Of a stretch of DNA of 64,000 nt, positions 40,524 to 51,683 are shown piece after piece. This stretch comes from Staphylococcus lloydii. GTDB taxonomy: Bacteria; Bacillota; Bacilli; Staphylococcales; Staphylococcaceae. Under the pieces are notes generated by a model, which was not told the DNA's origin, ran no database searches, and saw nothing but the letters and a program-made list of their open reading frames with translations. Location: assembly GCF_015775975.1 (NCBI RefSeq), contig NZ_CP064056.1, positions 1,674,001-1,738,000 on the forward strand, in the 5' to 3' direction. How positions within the stretch are numbered: position 1 is the stretch's first letter; each line of letters starts with the position of its first letter. Made by a program: the position numbers and the translations under genes.

Positions 40524-42872
40524 TTATTTAAGTTCTACTACCGTAACGCCAAAACCACCTTCGCTAGGCATTCCATTTCTATAAGATGCCACACTTTTGT
40601 GGTTTTTCAAATAGTTTTGCACACCTTTTTGCAAAGCACCTGTCCCTTTTCCGTGAATAATATTGACTTGCTGATAATTGCTTAATACGGCTTGGTCAAT
40701 ATATTGGTCAAGTTCATTAAGTGCTTCTTCATAACGATAACCTCTTAAGTCTAAATCCATTTTTATATTTTGTCTATTTTGACGCTTAACCATTTTTGTA
40801 GGTGCTTCTTGTGTCTTTTTCGTTTTCTCTAGGTCGCTTAATGGGAGTTTCATTTTAATGATTCCCATTTGAACAATTGCTTCTTCGTTTGATACAACTT
40901 CAAGGACTTCACCTTTTTGACCGTAAGTTAATACTTTAACTTCGTCGCCAGCATGAATTTCATCCCATTTTTGTTTTTTCACTTGTTGCTTAATATCTTT
41001 TGCTTCATATTGATCATCAAGTTGTTTTTTCTTATCTATAAGTTCATGTTCTTTTACGTCAGCGCCTTTTTTATCGCGTAACGTTCTTAAATCTTTTAAT
41101 ATTTGATCCGCTTCTTGTGTCGCAGATTTAACACGTTGGTTTGCTTTATCTTTAGCTTCGTCCATTAAGCGTTTTTCATAAGCTTGATATTGTTCATATT
41201 TCTTCTCTAATTCATCATGTGTTTCTTGTGCTTCTCTCAATAATTTGTCGAGTTCTATACGTTGATCATCTACACGTTTAGAATTGCTTTCAAGCGAAGC
41301 TATCATTTCGTTAATTTCTTGTTCATCTTGACCAATCATAGATTGAGCTTGTTGAATAATTGTCTTATCAAGACCTAATTTACTTGATATATCAAAGGCA
41401 TTCGAACGTCCTGGTACACCCATTAATAATTTATAAGTTGGGCTTAACGTCGTTACATCAAATTCAACACTCGCATTCATGACGCGTTCTCTATTATAGC
41501 TATACGCTTTTAACTCTGGATAATGTGTCGTAGCCATGACTAAACTATTAACGTTGTGTACATAATCTAAAATACTCATAGCAAGTGCTGCACCTTCACT
41601 AGGGTCAGTACCTGCACCTAACTCGTCAAATAAAATCAAGCTATCCGATGTCGCATCTTCCAGTATTTCAACTATGTTTTTCATATGAGATGAGAAAGTT
41701 GAGAGTGACTGTTCTATCGATTGCTCATCTCCAATATCACAAAATACATTTTCAAAGATACTTAATTTGCTGCCATCTAAAGTAGGAATTAAAAGACCCG
41801 ACTGCGCCATAACGACTATCAGTCCAAGTGTTTTTAAAGTTACTGTTTTACCACCAGTATTTGGCCCCGTGATTATAACTGTAGATATGTCTTCGGCAAA
41901 TTCAATTGTATTGGCAACAACGGTTTCTTGATCCAATAAAGGATGGAATGCTTTAGGTAAATAAACGGTACGTTCTGTATTAAATGTTGGCTTTGTTGCT
42001 TTAATGGAACTAGCATAACGCGCTTTCGCGATTAAAAAGTCGATTTGTCCCATTACATTTTCAGCAGTTAGGCAACCTTCTGCTTCAGTAGCTACTTCTG
42101 CAGTTAATTCAATTAATATACGTTCCCTTTCGACCGCTTCATCATTTTTCAGTCTACTAATTGTATTATTCATTTCTACTACAGAATTAGGTTCTATATA
42201 TAATGTCTGTCCTGAGGCAGATTGGTCATGCACGATACCATTAAAGTCTTGACGGTATTCCGCTTTAACAGGGATAACATTTCGGTCATTTCTAACTGTA
42301 ACTAAAGCATCTGATAATTTCTTTTGATTGCTTTGGCTTTTAACTATTCTATCAAGATTTTGTTTAATTTTTTGTGTCGTACTCGCAATTTTACTGCGAA
42401 TGCCTTGCAATTCATAACTCGCATCATCATATAAATCATACGTATCACATTTTTGATGAATCGTTTGATACAAATTTGTTAATACAGGTAATTGTTCCAT
42501 TCTGCCATGCAAAATAGGATATAAAATTTCTTCATCGTCTTCTAACAGTTGATTATAAAAAGTTTTAAATTGGTTCTGCACTTGAATTAATCTTTTAATT
42601 AAATTCAGTTCGCTAACATTTAATATACCTCCAATTGTTGCTCTATGGACTAACTGTGAAACCTTCGATAGACCGCTCAAACTAGGTAATCTATGTTTAT
42701 TATAAATTTGGGATAATTCATCTGTTTCATCAATTTGAAATTGAACTGTATTCAAATCTATTGCTGGTGACATGCTTTGCGCTTTTTCACGGCCTATGTC
42801 ACTAATAGTTTCTTTCTCTACTAAAGCTTTAATTTTATCGAATTCTAAGACATCTAATGATTTCTGTCTCAT
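40524..42872 (-). CDS. mutS2: Endonuclease MutS2 / ribosome-splitting ATPase
   Basis: MutS-family ATPase without the mismatch-recognition domain; in B. subtilis MutS2 senses collided ribosomes and in other species affects recombination. Core and lever domains lead to Walker A GPNTGGKT (about 335) and [13 protein letters not shown], a coiled-coil segment (about 520-620), a KOW-like linker and a C-terminal Smr domain ([25 protein letters not shown]). Length is 782. AGAGGG precedes the ATG. It follows polX by nine bases. Confidence 0.96.
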   Translation of the reverse strand: MRQKSLDVLEFDKIKALVEKETISDIGREKAQSMSPAIDLNTVQFQIDETDELSQIYNKHRLPSLSGLSKVSQLVHRATIGGILNVSELNLIKRLIQVQNQFKTFYNQLLEDDEEILYPILHGRMEQLPVLTNLYQTIHQKCDTYDLYDDASYELQGIRSKIASTTQKIKQNLDRIVKSQSNQKKLSDALVTVRNDRNVIPVKAEYRQDFNGIVHDQSASGQTLYIEPNSVVEMNNTISRLKNDEAVERERILIELTAEVATEAEGCLTAENVMGQIDFLIAKARYASSIKATKPTFNTERTVYLPKAFHPLLDQETVVANTIEFAEDISTVIITGPNTGGKTVTLKTLGLIVVMAQSGLLIPTLDGSKLSIFENVFCDIGDEQSIEQSLSTFSSHMKNIVEILEDATSDSLILFDELGAGTDPSEGAALAMSILDYVHNVNSLVMATTHYPELKAYSYNRERVMNASVEFDVTTLSPTYKLLMGVPGRSNAFDISSKLGLDKTIIQQAQSMIGQDEQEINEMIASLESNSKRVDDQRIELDKLLREAQETHDELEKKYEQYQAYEKRLMDEAKDKANQRVKSATQEADQILKDLRTLRDKKGADVKEHELIDKKKQLDDQYEAKDIKQQVKKQKWDEIHAGDEVKVLTYGQKGEVLEVVSNEEAIVQMGIIKMKLPLSDLEKTKKTQEAPTKMVKRQNRQNIKMDLDLRGYRYEEALNELDQYIDQAVLSNYQQVNIIHGKGTGALQKGVQNYLKNHKSVASYRNGMPSEGGFGVTVVELK

Positions 42873-42881
42873 GTAATCCCT

Positions 42882-44594
42882 CTATTTCTTCAATTTAATA
42901 TTGTTTTCAATAAATGATTTAAATGATGCTCTTGTCATAGTATTAATGACTCTATCTTTATGAACAAAACCTTTTTCGGCTGTGGCTACGCCGTATTTCA
43001 TAAAGTTCAAATGGTCTACGTGATGTGCGTCAGTATTAATCGTTAATTGGACATTAGGATGTTTTTTAACAACTTCTGCATTTAAATCAAGACGCTTCGG
43101 ATTAGCATTAATTTCTAATATAGTATTTGTATCTTCTGCTAATGCACATAATTTATCAATGTTTGGTTCATAACCAGGTCTTCTACCAATAATACGACCT
43201 GTAGGATGCGCTATATGTCTTACATAAGGATTTCGACAAGCATTTTCTAAACGTTGCATGATTTCATCTTCACTTTGATTAAAGCTTTGATGAATTGCAG
43301 CAATAACATAATCTAACTTAGCTAATATTTCATCACTATAATCTAAACTTCCATCTGGTAATATATCCATTTCTATTCCAGAATAAATATCTATTTCATC
43401 ATATTGCTTATTGAGTTCTTTTATTTCTTCATTTTGTCGTAATAAGCGTTCTTCAGACAAACCATTAGCAACTTTTAGACTTTGAGAATGGTCAGTGATT
43501 ACCATAAACTCATATCCTTTTTTTATATTTGCTTCTATCATATCTTTGATACTAAATGCGCCATCACTATATGTTGTGTGCATATGGATATCACCGTTAA
43601 TATCATCAAGCGTTATTACATTTGATAAGTCTTTATCAAATTCACTGCCATCTTCACGCATTGCAGGCGCAATCCATTCTACGTCAAAATGTTGGTATAT
43701 TTCTTCTTCACTTTGATATTGTATTAAATTTCCATCAGCTTGTTCTATACCGTACTCGCTAATTTTTTCATTTTTATCTTTCGCCATCTGACGAATTCTA
43801 ATATTATGATCCTTTGAACCTGTAAAGTGTTGTAACGTATGATAAAAAGCCGCTGGTTCGATTAGACGGAAATCTACGCCTATTGTTTCATCATCATAAC
43901 TTACTTCAAGTGACACTTTCGTAGAGCCAACTGCCACTTCTTTTTGTTTATTTGGTATTTTAATTAATGCTTCTTGAACTGACTGAGGATTTGTTGTGCT
44001 AATAATATAATCTAAGTCTTTACTGGATTCTTTATATCTTCTGAAGCTGCCGGCAACTTCATATTTATCAATGTCATCAATAGTATCTAGGAACTCATTT
44101 ATTTCCGCACTCAAACCTCGCATTTGGTCGATAGGATAATGATCTTTTTTAGCACCTAACGCTTTTACCGCTTCTAAAATATTTTGCTCTGTTTTTTTAG
44201 CAAAACCGCTTAGTTCACTCACTTTGCCTTGTTCACAAGCACTTTGTAGCGCTTCTTTATCAGTGATATTTAATTCTTTATATAATTTAGCAATTTTTTT
44301 ACTACCTAAACCTTGTATTTTTAACAATGGTACTAGGCCTGCAGGAACTTCTTGTTCAAGCGCAGCTAATGTCGATGATTCTTTCGTCTGTCTATATTCG
44401 TCAATTACTTCACCTACGCCCTTTCCTATGCCTTTTAATTCTGTAACGTCTTCAATTTCTTCTAAAGGACGTTCATCTATTTCTAAACTTTGCGCAGCTT
44501 TTCTATATGCTGAAACTTTAAATGTATTCTCGCCTTTTAATTCCATATAAGTGGCAATTTTTTCTAATAATTGGATAACATCTTTTTTTGTCAT
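42882..44594 (-). CDS. polX: DNA polymerase/3'-5' exonuclease PolX
   Basis: Family X polymerase for base-excision and gap repair. Helix-hairpin-helix segments (LKGIGKGVGEVID, IQGLGSKKIAKLY), the polymerase palm with GSFRRYKESSKDLDYII, and a C-terminal PHP exonuclease (DIHMHTTYSDGAFS, VITDHS, HIAHPTG). The ATG at MTKKDVIQLLEK gives 570 residues, the B. subtilis length, and follows GAGGAG; the longer frame upstream lies within a terminator. Confidence 0.95.
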   Translation of the reverse strand: MTKKDVIQLLEKIATYMELKGENTFKVSAYRKAAQSLEIDERPLEEIEDVTELKGIGKGVGEVIDEYRQTKESSTLAALEQEVPAGLVPLLKIQGLGSKKIAKLYKELNITDKEALQSACEQGKVSELSGFAKKTEQNILEAVKALGAKKDHYPIDQMRGLSAEINEFLDTIDDIDKYEVAGSFRRYKESSKDLDYIISTTNPQSVQEALIKIPNKQKEVAVGSTKVSLEVSYDDETIGVDFRLIEPAAFYHTLQHFTGSKDHNIRIRQMAKDKNEKISEYGIEQADGNLIQYQSEEEIYQHFDVEWIAPAMREDGSEFDKDLSNVITLDDINGDIHMHTTYSDGAFSIKDMIEANIKKGYEFMVITDHSQSLKVANGLSEERLLRQNEEIKELNKQYDEIDIYSGIEMDILPDGSLDYSDEILAKLDYVIAAIHQSFNQSEDEIMQRLENACRNPYVRHIAHPTGRIIGRRPGYEPNIDKLCALAEDTNTILEINANPKRLDLNAEVVKKHPNVQLTINTDAHHVDHLNFMKYGVATAEKGFVHKDRVINTMTRASFKSFIENNIKLKK

Positions 44595-44610
44595 ATCAAT
44601 TCTCCTCATA

Positions 44611-44670
44611 AAAAAAGGGCAAGACAAGTTAACATGTGCAAATTGCAACAGTATAAAACTTGCGCCTTGA
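44611..44670 (-). terminator. Probable terminator between cvpA and polX
   Basis: CAAG-CAAGTT and AACTTG-CTTG pair around small bulges, with a long loop, and six T follow on the minus strand immediately before the polX ribosome site. Confidence 0.5.
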
Positions 44671-44707
44671 CCTCCTGGATAATAAATTTCTCAGTTTCAA
44701 TAAGCTA

Positions 44708-45229
44708 TTATATTTTTAAAATAAAGTGTGATAAAAATGGTATGTTTAAAATTAATGGTTTACCAGTTAAAGATACTGAAAGTTGTGATTGTACTATTTC
44801 ATTTGGATAGATCGCTAACACATAAAGCGCTAAATTCACTACTATTAATGAAGTGATTATACTAACTACCACGCCAATTATTCTACTCCATAGCGTAATA
44901 CGAGATTGCTTAATCATATTATCAAATACAGCTACAATAGCATAGAGAATCAACTTCACAATGATAGCGATAAAAATAAATGCAATAATATGATAAAAAC
45001 GCTCTTGCAATTGTTCGAACGGCACAGCAAAATTCATATCATACGCCACCGTTTTCGGAAACGGGACAAACAATTCTAAACGACGTGCAATCATTAGATA
45101 GTATGTATTACTTATAAATAAAGCGGCTACTGTACAAGCCCCATGTAATATACTAAAACCCAAACCACGTCTAAAGCCAATAACTGCCATATAAATAAAA
45201 ACAAGCGCTACAGCTAAATCTATAATCAT
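44708..45229 (-). CDS. CvpA family membrane protein
   Basis: A 173-residue protein with four membrane segments, beginning MIIDLAVALVFIYMAVIGFRRGL, typical of CvpA. CvpA proteins are implicated in envelope function and, in enterobacteria, colicin V export and bile tolerance; the role in staphylococci is not settled. It overlaps zapA by four bases (ATGA). Confidence 0.88.
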   Translation of the reverse strand: MIIDLAVALVFIYMAVIGFRRGLGFSILHGACTVAALFISNTYYLMIARRLELFVPFPKTVAYDMNFAVPFEQLQERFYHIIAFIFIAIIVKLILYAIVAVFDNMIKQSRITLWSRIIGVVVSIITSLIVVNLALYVLAIYPNEIVQSQLSVSLTGKPLILNIPFLSHFILKI

Positions 45230-45495
45230 TGATTTTCTCTATTTTTATATTGCTGCAATTCTTGTTGCAGTTTATAGTTTTCTTCTTCTAATTGCACTTT
45301 TTCATGCATGACATTCACTGCAGTAAGTACCGCTTTTCGCGTAGTATCTAACCCTGCATTTTTACGGCCTAATTCTTTTAACTTTTCATCAACCAAATTC
45401 GCAACATAGCGTATATGTTCAGGATTATCAGTTCCTACAATAGTATAATGTTTATCATTTATGATTACGTTGATTCTATTCTTAAACTCACCCAT
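45226..45495 (-). CDS. zapA: Cell division protein ZapA
   Basis: Small FtsZ-bundling protein. The N-terminal part (FKNRINVIINDKHYTIVGTDNPEHI, in segments) is the ZapA domain and residues 60-89 form a coiled coil (LEEENYKLQQELQQYKNR). Length is 89. The RNase HIII gene is divergent. AGGTAGGAG precedes the ATG. Confidence 0.92.
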   Translation of the reverse strand: MGEFKNRINVIINDKHYTIVGTDNPEHIRYVANLVDEKLKELGRKNAGLDTTRKAVLTAVNVMHEKVQLEEENYKLQQELQQYKNRENQ

Positions 45496-45753
45496 ATGAT
45501 AGCTCCTACCTTTTATATTATAGTTCGTAGTTATTTAATCAAAATAGCGTTTATCAACTACTTATATTAAAAATATTTATCATCAGTCATTATACAATAC
45601 TGTATAATATTTTGTAAGACCTGTGATTTAATTAGTAAATTCACTTTAATGTTATATAATTTTAGAAATCTAAATGTCCAAAGTGCTATGATCATTACTT
45701 TATGATAAGATTATTAGTGTTTTTGAAGAAATTTTGCGAAGTGGTGAATAAAA

Positions 45754-46701
45754 ATGAGCAATATCGTACATAAATTATCAGCAGCGGAAGTAAGCCAATT
45801 AATTAAACGTTTAGATTTTGAAACAACTAACCTTCCTCAAGGTATGAAAGCTAAAATAAAATATAAAGGTACAGTTATTTCTATATATAATTCAAATAAA
45901 GTGATGTTCCAAGGTAACAATGCTGAAAGCACTGCGCATGAGCTTTTACCTAATGTAAGTACATCGAATACTTCTAAGACTTCATCTCCTGCCAAATCAT
46001 CTAACAAAAAAGTCGCATCGCACCCACCTTTTAACAAGCATAATTGTATTGGCAGTGATGAAGCAGGCAGTGGTGATTATTTTGGTCCTTTAACTGTTTG
46101 TGCCACATACGTATCTAAAGAACATTGCCAAGTGTTAAAAACTTTAGGCGTAGACGATTCAAAGAAACTTACTGACGCTAAAATAGTAGAACTCGCTGAA
46201 CAGCTTGTTACATTTATACCACATTCATTATTAACATTGGATAACAAAAATTATAATATTAAACAAGCTAGTGGTTGGTCCCAAGTTAAAATGAAAGCCG
46301 TGTTACATAATGAAGCTATTAAAAATGTTACTGCTAAAATAGAGACCGATGCTTTAGATTATATCGTTATCGATCAATTCGCAGAACCGAAAGTTTATAA
46401 AAGATATGCGTTAACTCAACTCCCTTTTGAAGAACGTACGTGTTTTGAAACTAAAGGTGAATCTAAATCTTTAGCCATCGCAGCGGCGAGTATCATATCA
46501 CGCTATGCTTTTGTGAAAAATATGGATCATCTCTCAAAAAAACATAATACAACGCTACCTAAAGGAGCAAGTAACAAAGTAGACTTAAGTGCAGCAAAAA
46601 TAATTGAACGTTGGAATATCGATGTACTAGATGATATTACTAAAAAACACTTTGCAAACCGTAATAAAGCACTCGCATTAGTTAATAAAAAACATAATTA
46701 A
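45754..46701 (+). CDS. rnhC: Ribonuclease HIII
   Basis: Degrades RNA in RNA-DNA hybrids. An N-terminal TBP-like substrate-binding domain (about 1-65) is joined by a Ser-rich linker to the catalytic domain, whose first acidic pair is in [14 protein letters not shown] (Asp102, Glu103); the downstream [19 protein letters not shown] and SIISRYAF motifs carry the other residues. Length is 315. It is divergent from zapA, with a 258-base intergenic stretch holding no clear consensus promoter. Confidence 0.96.
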   Translation: MSNIVHKLSAAEVSQLIKRLDFETTNLPQGMKAKIKYKGTVISIYNSNKVMFQGNNAESTAHELLPNVSTSNTSKTSSPAKSSNKKVASHPPFNKHNCIGSDEAGSGDYFGPLTVCATYVSKEHCQVLKTLGVDDSKKLTDAKIVELAEQLVTFIPHSLLTLDNKNYNIKQASGWSQVKMKAVLHNEAIKNVTAKIETDALDYIVIDQFAEPKVYKRYALTQLPFEERTCFETKGESKSLAIAAASIISRYAFVKNMDHLSKKHNTTLPKGASNKVDLSAAKIIERWNIDVLDDITKKHFANRNKALALVNKKHN

Positions 46702-46726
46702 ATGCTAAATTATGCCAGTCATCATT

Positions 46727-46759
46727 AAAGGCCGAGACAAATCAATGTCTCGGCCTTTT
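46727..46759. terminator. Bidirectional terminator between rnhC and pheT
   Basis: AAAGGCCGAGACA and TGTCTCGGCCTTTT with a six-base loop and A and T runs on both sides. Confidence 0.9.
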
Positions 46760-46772
46760 GTAAATTATAATA

Positions 46773-49175
46773 TTAACGGATTGTTGCACCATTATTTTGT
46801 AACGCTTCTAAAATATCATCATGGACAGCATTAACTTTATCATCAGTTAATGTCTCCTCTGTATCTAAATAATATAGTCTTATTGCTACAGATTTTTCAT
46901 CTTCAGCAACATGTTCACCTTCATAAACATCAAACACCTGTGTATCCTGTAAAATATTGCCACCATGTTGTTTAATTGTTTGAATAAGTTCTGCTGATGG
47001 TGTTTCTCTATTAATTAATAATGCTATATCTCTAGCAGCACCAGGGAATCTTGGAATTGGTTCATAATTAATATAACCCACTTTCACAGCCATTAATTTT
47101 TCATAGTTTAATTCAAATACATAAGTACGATTTAAATCATAACTTTGCTCGACTGTTGGGTGTAATTCTCCAACAAATCCTACCACTTCATCGTTTAAAT
47201 AAATCATGGCAGTTCTACCTGGATGCATACCTTCGACTTCACCATTAGCATAATCAAAAGTGATATCTAGTGTTTCAGCAATTCTATCTACGACACCTTT
47301 AGCGATGAAGAAATCGATTTCTTCTTTTTTATTTTGCCAATCATTTGTTACATAATCGCCAGTTAAAATACCACTTAAATATTCTACTTCATCAGGTAAT
47401 TTACCTTTACCATTATCGAAAAATACACGTCCTAATTCAAATAATCTTACGTCTTTATTTTTACGAGCAACATTATAAGATACGGCATCAATTAAATGTG
47501 GTATTAAACTTTGACGTAAAGTTGAATGTGCTTCACTCATAGGCATTAATAACTCTGTAGTGCCTCTATCAACTAATGTGAACTGTCGCGCTCTTTCTTT
47601 ATTAATTAAAGAATAGTTAATTGCTTCGCTTAGTCCTACACCTTCTAATGAGCTTTTAACAATTCGAGTTTTAGCTTGTCTATCTGTTAATTTACCACTT
47701 GTAACAGTATCAAATACTGGCAATGTAGATGGAATTTCATCATAACCATAGATTCTAGCTATTTCTTCAATTAAGTCTTCTTGGATAGTAATATCTTTAC
47801 GTCTTGATGGTACATGTACAGTTAACGTATCACTATTATTTTCTGTTTTAAAACCTAATTGAACAAAGATATTGATGATATCATCTGCACTTAAGTCGAA
47901 TCCAATCGTGTTGTTCACTTTATCTACAGTGATATTGATTGGCGTAATAAATTCGCCTAAATCACCTTGTGATACACGGTCATTTAATACCGTTCCACCA
48001 GCATAAGTTTGTAATAAATAACAAGCTCTATCTACGGCTTCGTTTACGAATTCAGTCGCAATACCTTTTTCAAAACGACTTGAAGATTCGCTACGTAAGT
48101 TTAGTCTACGAGAAGTATGTCGAATTGATACAGGATCAAAAATGGCACCCTCGACTAACACATTCGTCGTATTTGGCGTTACTTCTGAAAAGTCTCCACC
48201 CATTACGCCACCTAAAGCGACAGGTTTTTGTCCATTAGTTATTACGATATCACTTGATACTAAACTACGTTGTTGGTCATCAAGTGTTGTCATTGTTTCA
48301 TTTTCTTGTGCTTGTCTTACTACAATTTGGTCTGAACCAATTTGGTCTTTATCGAACATATGCAATGGTTGACCATATTCTAATAACACATAGTTTGAAA
48401 TGTCGACAACATTATTAATAGGTCTAATTCCCGCTTTGATTAAACGTGTTTGCATCCAAATTGGAGATGGAGCAATTGTAACGTTTTTAACCCCTCTCAC
48501 ACTGTAATACGGTGTTTTATCAGGGTTTTCTATTGTTACAGACATACTGTCATGAATTGATTCATCTGTATCTTTAGTTGCTGTTTGTGGTTTTGCCATA
48601 GATGTATTATAAAGTGCAGCAGTTTCATATGCCGTTCCTACCATACTTAGCGCATCTGCTCTGTTTGGCGTTAAATCAAATTCCATTACTTGATCATTCA
48701 AATATAATGCCGACAATGCATCCGTTCCAGGTTCCACAACTTCAGGGAAAACAAATATACCGTCTTCAAATTGTTTAGGTACTAAATTACTAGCTATGCC
48801 AATCTCTTGTAATGAGCAAATCATACCTGCAGATTGTTGACCACGTAGTTTAGCTTTCTTAATTTTAATGCCACCAGGTAATCTGCCACCTACTTTAGCA
48901 ACGATGACTGTTTGTCCTGCGTCAACATTCGGTGCACCACAAACAATTTGTACAGGTTCTTCTTCACCAATATCTACTGTACAGATATTTAACTTATCCG
49001 CATCAGGGTGTGAAGTTTTTGAAATTACATAGCCAACCACTAAATTTTTAATATCTTGCGTATAATCAATAATATCGTCAACTTCAATACCTGTACGCGT
49101 TATTCTTTCTGCAAGCACATTAACAGGTTGATTGACTTCAACGTAAGATTCTAACCATTCTTTTGAAATTAACAT
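46773..49175 (-). CDS. pheT: Phenylalanyl-tRNA synthetase beta subunit
   Basis: Large subunit of the tetrameric enzyme. An EMAP-like tRNA-binding domain (about 40-155), B3/B4 editing domain (about 210-380), B5, a catalytic-like core and a C-terminal ferredoxin-fold anticodon-binding domain (about 705-800, RFPGAARDIALLINRE). Length is 800. It shares one base with the pheS stop (TAATG). Confidence 0.97.
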   Translation of the reverse strand: MLISKEWLESYVEVNQPVNVLAERITRTGIEVDDIIDYTQDIKNLVVGYVISKTSHPDADKLNICTVDIGEEEPVQIVCGAPNVDAGQTVIVAKVGGRLPGGIKIKKAKLRGQQSAGMICSLQEIGIASNLVPKQFEDGIFVFPEVVEPGTDALSALYLNDQVMEFDLTPNRADALSMVGTAYETAALYNTSMAKPQTATKDTDESIHDSMSVTIENPDKTPYYSVRGVKNVTIAPSPIWMQTRLIKAGIRPINNVVDISNYVLLEYGQPLHMFDKDQIGSDQIVVRQAQENETMTTLDDQQRSLVSSDIVITNGQKPVALGGVMGGDFSEVTPNTTNVLVEGAIFDPVSIRHTSRRLNLRSESSSRFEKGIATEFVNEAVDRACYLLQTYAGGTVLNDRVSQGDLGEFITPINITVDKVNNTIGFDLSADDIINIFVQLGFKTENNSDTLTVHVPSRRKDITIQEDLIEEIARIYGYDEIPSTLPVFDTVTSGKLTDRQAKTRIVKSSLEGVGLSEAINYSLINKERARQFTLVDRGTTELLMPMSEAHSTLRQSLIPHLIDAVSYNVARKNKDVRLFELGRVFFDNGKGKLPDEVEYLSGILTGDYVTNDWQNKKEEIDFFIAKGVVDRIAETLDITFDYANGEVEGMHPGRTAMIYLNDEVVGFVGELHPTVEQSYDLNRTYVFELNYEKLMAVKVGYINYEPIPRFPGAARDIALLINRETPSAELIQTIKQHGGNILQDTQVFDVYEGEHVAEDEKSVAIRLYYLDTEETLTDDKVNAVHDDILEALQNNGATIR

Positions 49176-50233
49176 TATTGTTCACCTCTATCTTCTACTG
49201 CTTTAAATTGATTTAAGAACCTTACATCATTTGTATAGAAATGACGAATATCTTCAATACCATATTTCAACATCGCAATTCGATCTGGTCCCATACCAAA
49301 TGCAAAACCTGTATATTTTGTAGAATCATATCCAGCTTTTTCTAAAACATTTGGATGTACCATTCCTGAACCTAAAATTTCTATCCAACCTGTATGTTTA
49401 CAAACGTTACAACCTTTGCCGTGACATTTGAAACAAGAAATATCCACTTCAACTGAAGGTTCTGTGAAAGGGAAATAACTTGGTCTTAAACGAATTTCTC
49501 TCTCGTCACCAAATAAACTTTTCGCTAATAATTCTAAAGTACCTTTAAGGTCGCTCATTTTAATATTTTCATCAACTACTAATCCTTCAATTTGTGTAAA
49601 TTGATGACTATGTGTCGCATCGTCTGAATCGCGGCGATATACTTTACCAGGACAAATAATTTTAACTGGTGCTTTGCCGTTTCTTTGTTCCATTGTTCTT
49701 GCTTGTACTGGAGATGTATGGGTACGCATTAATATTTCTTCAGTGATATAGAAACTATCTTGCATATCACGTGCAGGATGTGATTTAGGTAAATTTAATG
49801 CTTCAAAATTATAATAGTCTTGTTCTACTTCATAACCATCTACAATCTCATAGCCTAAACCTAAAAATAAATCTTCTATTTCTTCAATTGTGCGTGTTAA
49901 AGGATGTTTTGCACCGATTGCCATTTTTCTACTAGGTAACGTGACATCAATTTTTTCAGTTGCTAACTGTTGTTCTAATTGTTCTTTAGCTAATAGTTCT
50001 TGGCGTGATTCAATTTCAGTTTCAATGGCCTGTCTCACTTCATTTACTTGTTGACCATATTGCGGCTTCTCTTCATTAGGTAAATCTTTCATATGTTTCA
50101 TCAATCCACTAACTGAACCTTTTTTACCTAAATATTTAACTTTAACATCTTGTAATTCTTTTTCATTCGCAGCTTCATTGATATCAATTAATGCTTGCTG
50201 TTGTAACTGTGACATCTCTTCAGTTTGAACCAT
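49175..50233 (-). CDS. pheS: Phenylalanyl-tRNA synthetase alpha subunit
   Basis: Catalytic subunit, class II. An N-terminal coiled coil (about 10-90) leads to the core with motif 2 [10 protein letters not shown] and motif 3 [25 protein letters not shown] binds Phe-AMP. A zinc-like [17 protein letters not shown] segment is present. Length is 352. TTAGGAGG precedes the ATG. Confidence 0.97.
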   Translation of the reverse strand: MVQTEEMSQLQQQALIDINEAANEKELQDVKVKYLGKKGSVSGLMKHMKDLPNEEKPQYGQQVNEVRQAIETEIESRQELLAKEQLEQQLATEKIDVTLPSRKMAIGAKHPLTRTIEEIEDLFLGLGYEIVDGYEVEQDYYNFEALNLPKSHPARDMQDSFYITEEILMRTHTSPVQARTMEQRNGKAPVKIICPGKVYRRDSDDATHSHQFTQIEGLVVDENIKMSDLKGTLELLAKSLFGDEREIRLRPSYFPFTEPSVEVDISCFKCHGKGCNVCKHTGWIEILGSGMVHPNVLEKAGYDSTKYTGFAFGMGPDRIAMLKYGIEDIRHFYTNDVRFLNQFKAVEDRGEQ

Positions 50234-50271
50234 ACTTTTTCCTCCTAATTTCGCTCACTTTTATTACCAAT

Positions 50272-50495
50272 AAAAAAAGACTTTTATCCCTGTAATAAAG
50301 GGACGAAAGTCTTCCGTGGTACCACCCAAATTTATGCCTTAGCATACGCTTGTAACGTCTTGATAACGGAATCAGATTCCGACTTAAATTTCTTTAAGTA
50401 ACCAAAAAGGTGAAAAAAACTATTTGCTATTGGAATAAATTGCAGTCTGTGTTTATTCTCCCTGTACAATAGCGTCTAATAGTTTACGTCTTTTT
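50272..50495 (-). promoter_or_regulatory. T-box riboswitch of pheST (phenylalanine)
   Basis: The T-box core GGGTGGTACCACGG (50314-50327) is followed on the minus strand by a terminator (AAGACTTTCGTCCC with GGGATAAAAGTCTT, then seven T). The upstream stem I closes through CTATTG/CAATAG; a TTC triplet in its 3' side is a candidate specifier, not certain. Uncharged tRNA-Phe should turn on pheST. Confidence 0.9.
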
Positions 50496-50532
50496 ATCGG
50501 TTTATATAAAATTATTGTAGTGATTTGTATTA

Positions 50533-50562
50533 ATTATATACGAATATACTTTATAGGGTCAA
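50533..50562 (-). promoter_or_regulatory. pheST promoter
   Basis: TTGACC and TATAAT with an 18-base spacer on the minus strand. The -35 overlaps the stop codon of the methyltransferase gene. Confidence 0.75.
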
Positions 50563-51299
50563 CCTTTCAAATGATACATTAATATACTACCAGCAATAGC
50601 AACATTTAAACTTTCTGCCTTACCATATATAGGTATTGTAATATTGTCGGTAACTGCTTCTAGTAATTCAGGCTTAACACCTTCACCCTCATTACCTAAC
50701 AAAATGCCAAATTTTTCTTGTTGCTCAATTGATTTGAATGGCACTGCATTTTCAAGAGCCGTTCCGTAGATTGGACCTTCAAAGTCATTCACAAATTCAC
50801 TTAATTCGGCAGTTATAATTGGCAAATGAAATACGCTGCCCTGACTAGCTCTTAAAACTTTATCTTGGTATGGGTCTGCAGTTCCTTTTTCTAAAACAAT
50901 TAAATCTAAACCAGCTGCATCTGCCGTTCTTATTAAAGTACCTAGATTGCCTGGGTCTTGAATTCTATCAATAAGTAATACTTGTTGCGCGTTATTTTGT
51001 TCGTAAACAGGTTTTTCAATCACGGCAAAGAACCCTTGAGGTGTTACCGTGCCAGATAATGCCTCTGCAACTTTTAAATTAATCTCAAAAGAAAGTTCAG
51101 CATATGCTTTGATTGCATTATTAATTCTCTCAGGTTCCACCATAAACAATTGTTTTATCGTAACATTGCTTTTATACGCTTCTTCAATTAAGTGATAACC
51201 TTCAATAAGCGCAAAACCTGTTTTGTCACGCTCTCGCTTTTTGGCTAATTTAATTGCCTGCTTAATTTTATTGTTTTGAGCCGAAGTAATATTTTCCAT
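50559..51299 (-). CDS. TrmH/SpoU family RNA 2'-O-methyltransferase
   Basis: A 246-residue SPOUT methyltransferase with an N-terminal L30e-like substrate-binding domain and the SpoU knot motifs GNLGTLIRTADAAG, LLGNEGEGVKPEL and IPIYGKAESLNVAIAGSI. Target RNA is unknown; the YsgA group is close. The second ATG of a pair fits the AGGAT site best. S. aureus, as I recall it, carries isd genes between this gene and rpmF; here there are only 126 bases. Confidence 0.93.
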   Translation of the reverse strand: MENITSAQNNKIKQAIKLAKKRERDKTGFALIEGYHLIEEAYKSNVTIKQLFMVEPERINNAIKAYAELSFEINLKVAEALSGTVTPQGFFAVIEKPVYEQNNAQQVLLIDRIQDPGNLGTLIRTADAAGLDLIVLEKGTADPYQDKVLRASQGSVFHLPIITAELSEFVNDFEGPIYGTALENAVPFKSIEQQEKFGILLGNEGEGVKPELLEAVTDNITIPIYGKAESLNVAIAGSILMYHLKG

Positions 51300-51332
51300 C
51301 ATTTATCCTCGCCTATTTTTATTTAACATGCG

Positions 51333-51405
51333 AGTGGTCAAACATATGAAAAAATCGTTCACAAATTATCAATATAATAATTAATGAACGATTCACATGA
51401 CCACT
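51333..51405 (-). terminator. rpmF terminator, nested stem
   Basis: AATCGTTCA and TGAACGATT form the inner stem with TTTTTTC after it on the minus strand; AGTGGTCA and TGACCACT form an outer stem. Confidence 0.8.
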
Positions 51406-51428
51406 AACGAGTCATTTGTATAATTTAA

Positions 51429-51602
51429 TTATTTAGATACAACTTCTTCACCATTGTAAGAACCACAGTTTTTACATACACGGTGAGATAATTTGTATTC
51501 TCCACAACTTGGGCATTCAGTCATTCCAGGTACTGAAATTTTGAAATGCGTACGACGTTTATTTTTTCTAGTTTTTGACGTTCTTCTTTTTGGTACTGCC
51601 AT
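51429..51602 (-). CDS. rpmF: 50S ribosomal protein L32
   Basis: A 57-residue protein, [20 protein letters not shown] at its N terminus, with two CxxC pairs (CPSCGEY and CKNCGSY) forming the zinc ribbon, so this is the zinc-binding C+ form. AAGGAGGA precedes the ATG. It follows yceD, the standard arrangement. Confidence 0.97.
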   Translation of the reverse strand: MAVPKRRTSKTRKNKRRTHFKISVPGMTECPSCGEYKLSHRVCKNCGSYNGEEVVSK

Positions 51603-51683
51603 GATTTATCCTCCTTATATTTAAACACAAAATCATTAATGTCAGATTCAATATTCAATTATACTATAGAATACATAAATCTG

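Noticed and set aside
44595..44648. Longer N terminus for polX
   Set aside because: The extra codons lie in a terminator hairpin, and the ATG used has a proper GAGGAG site.
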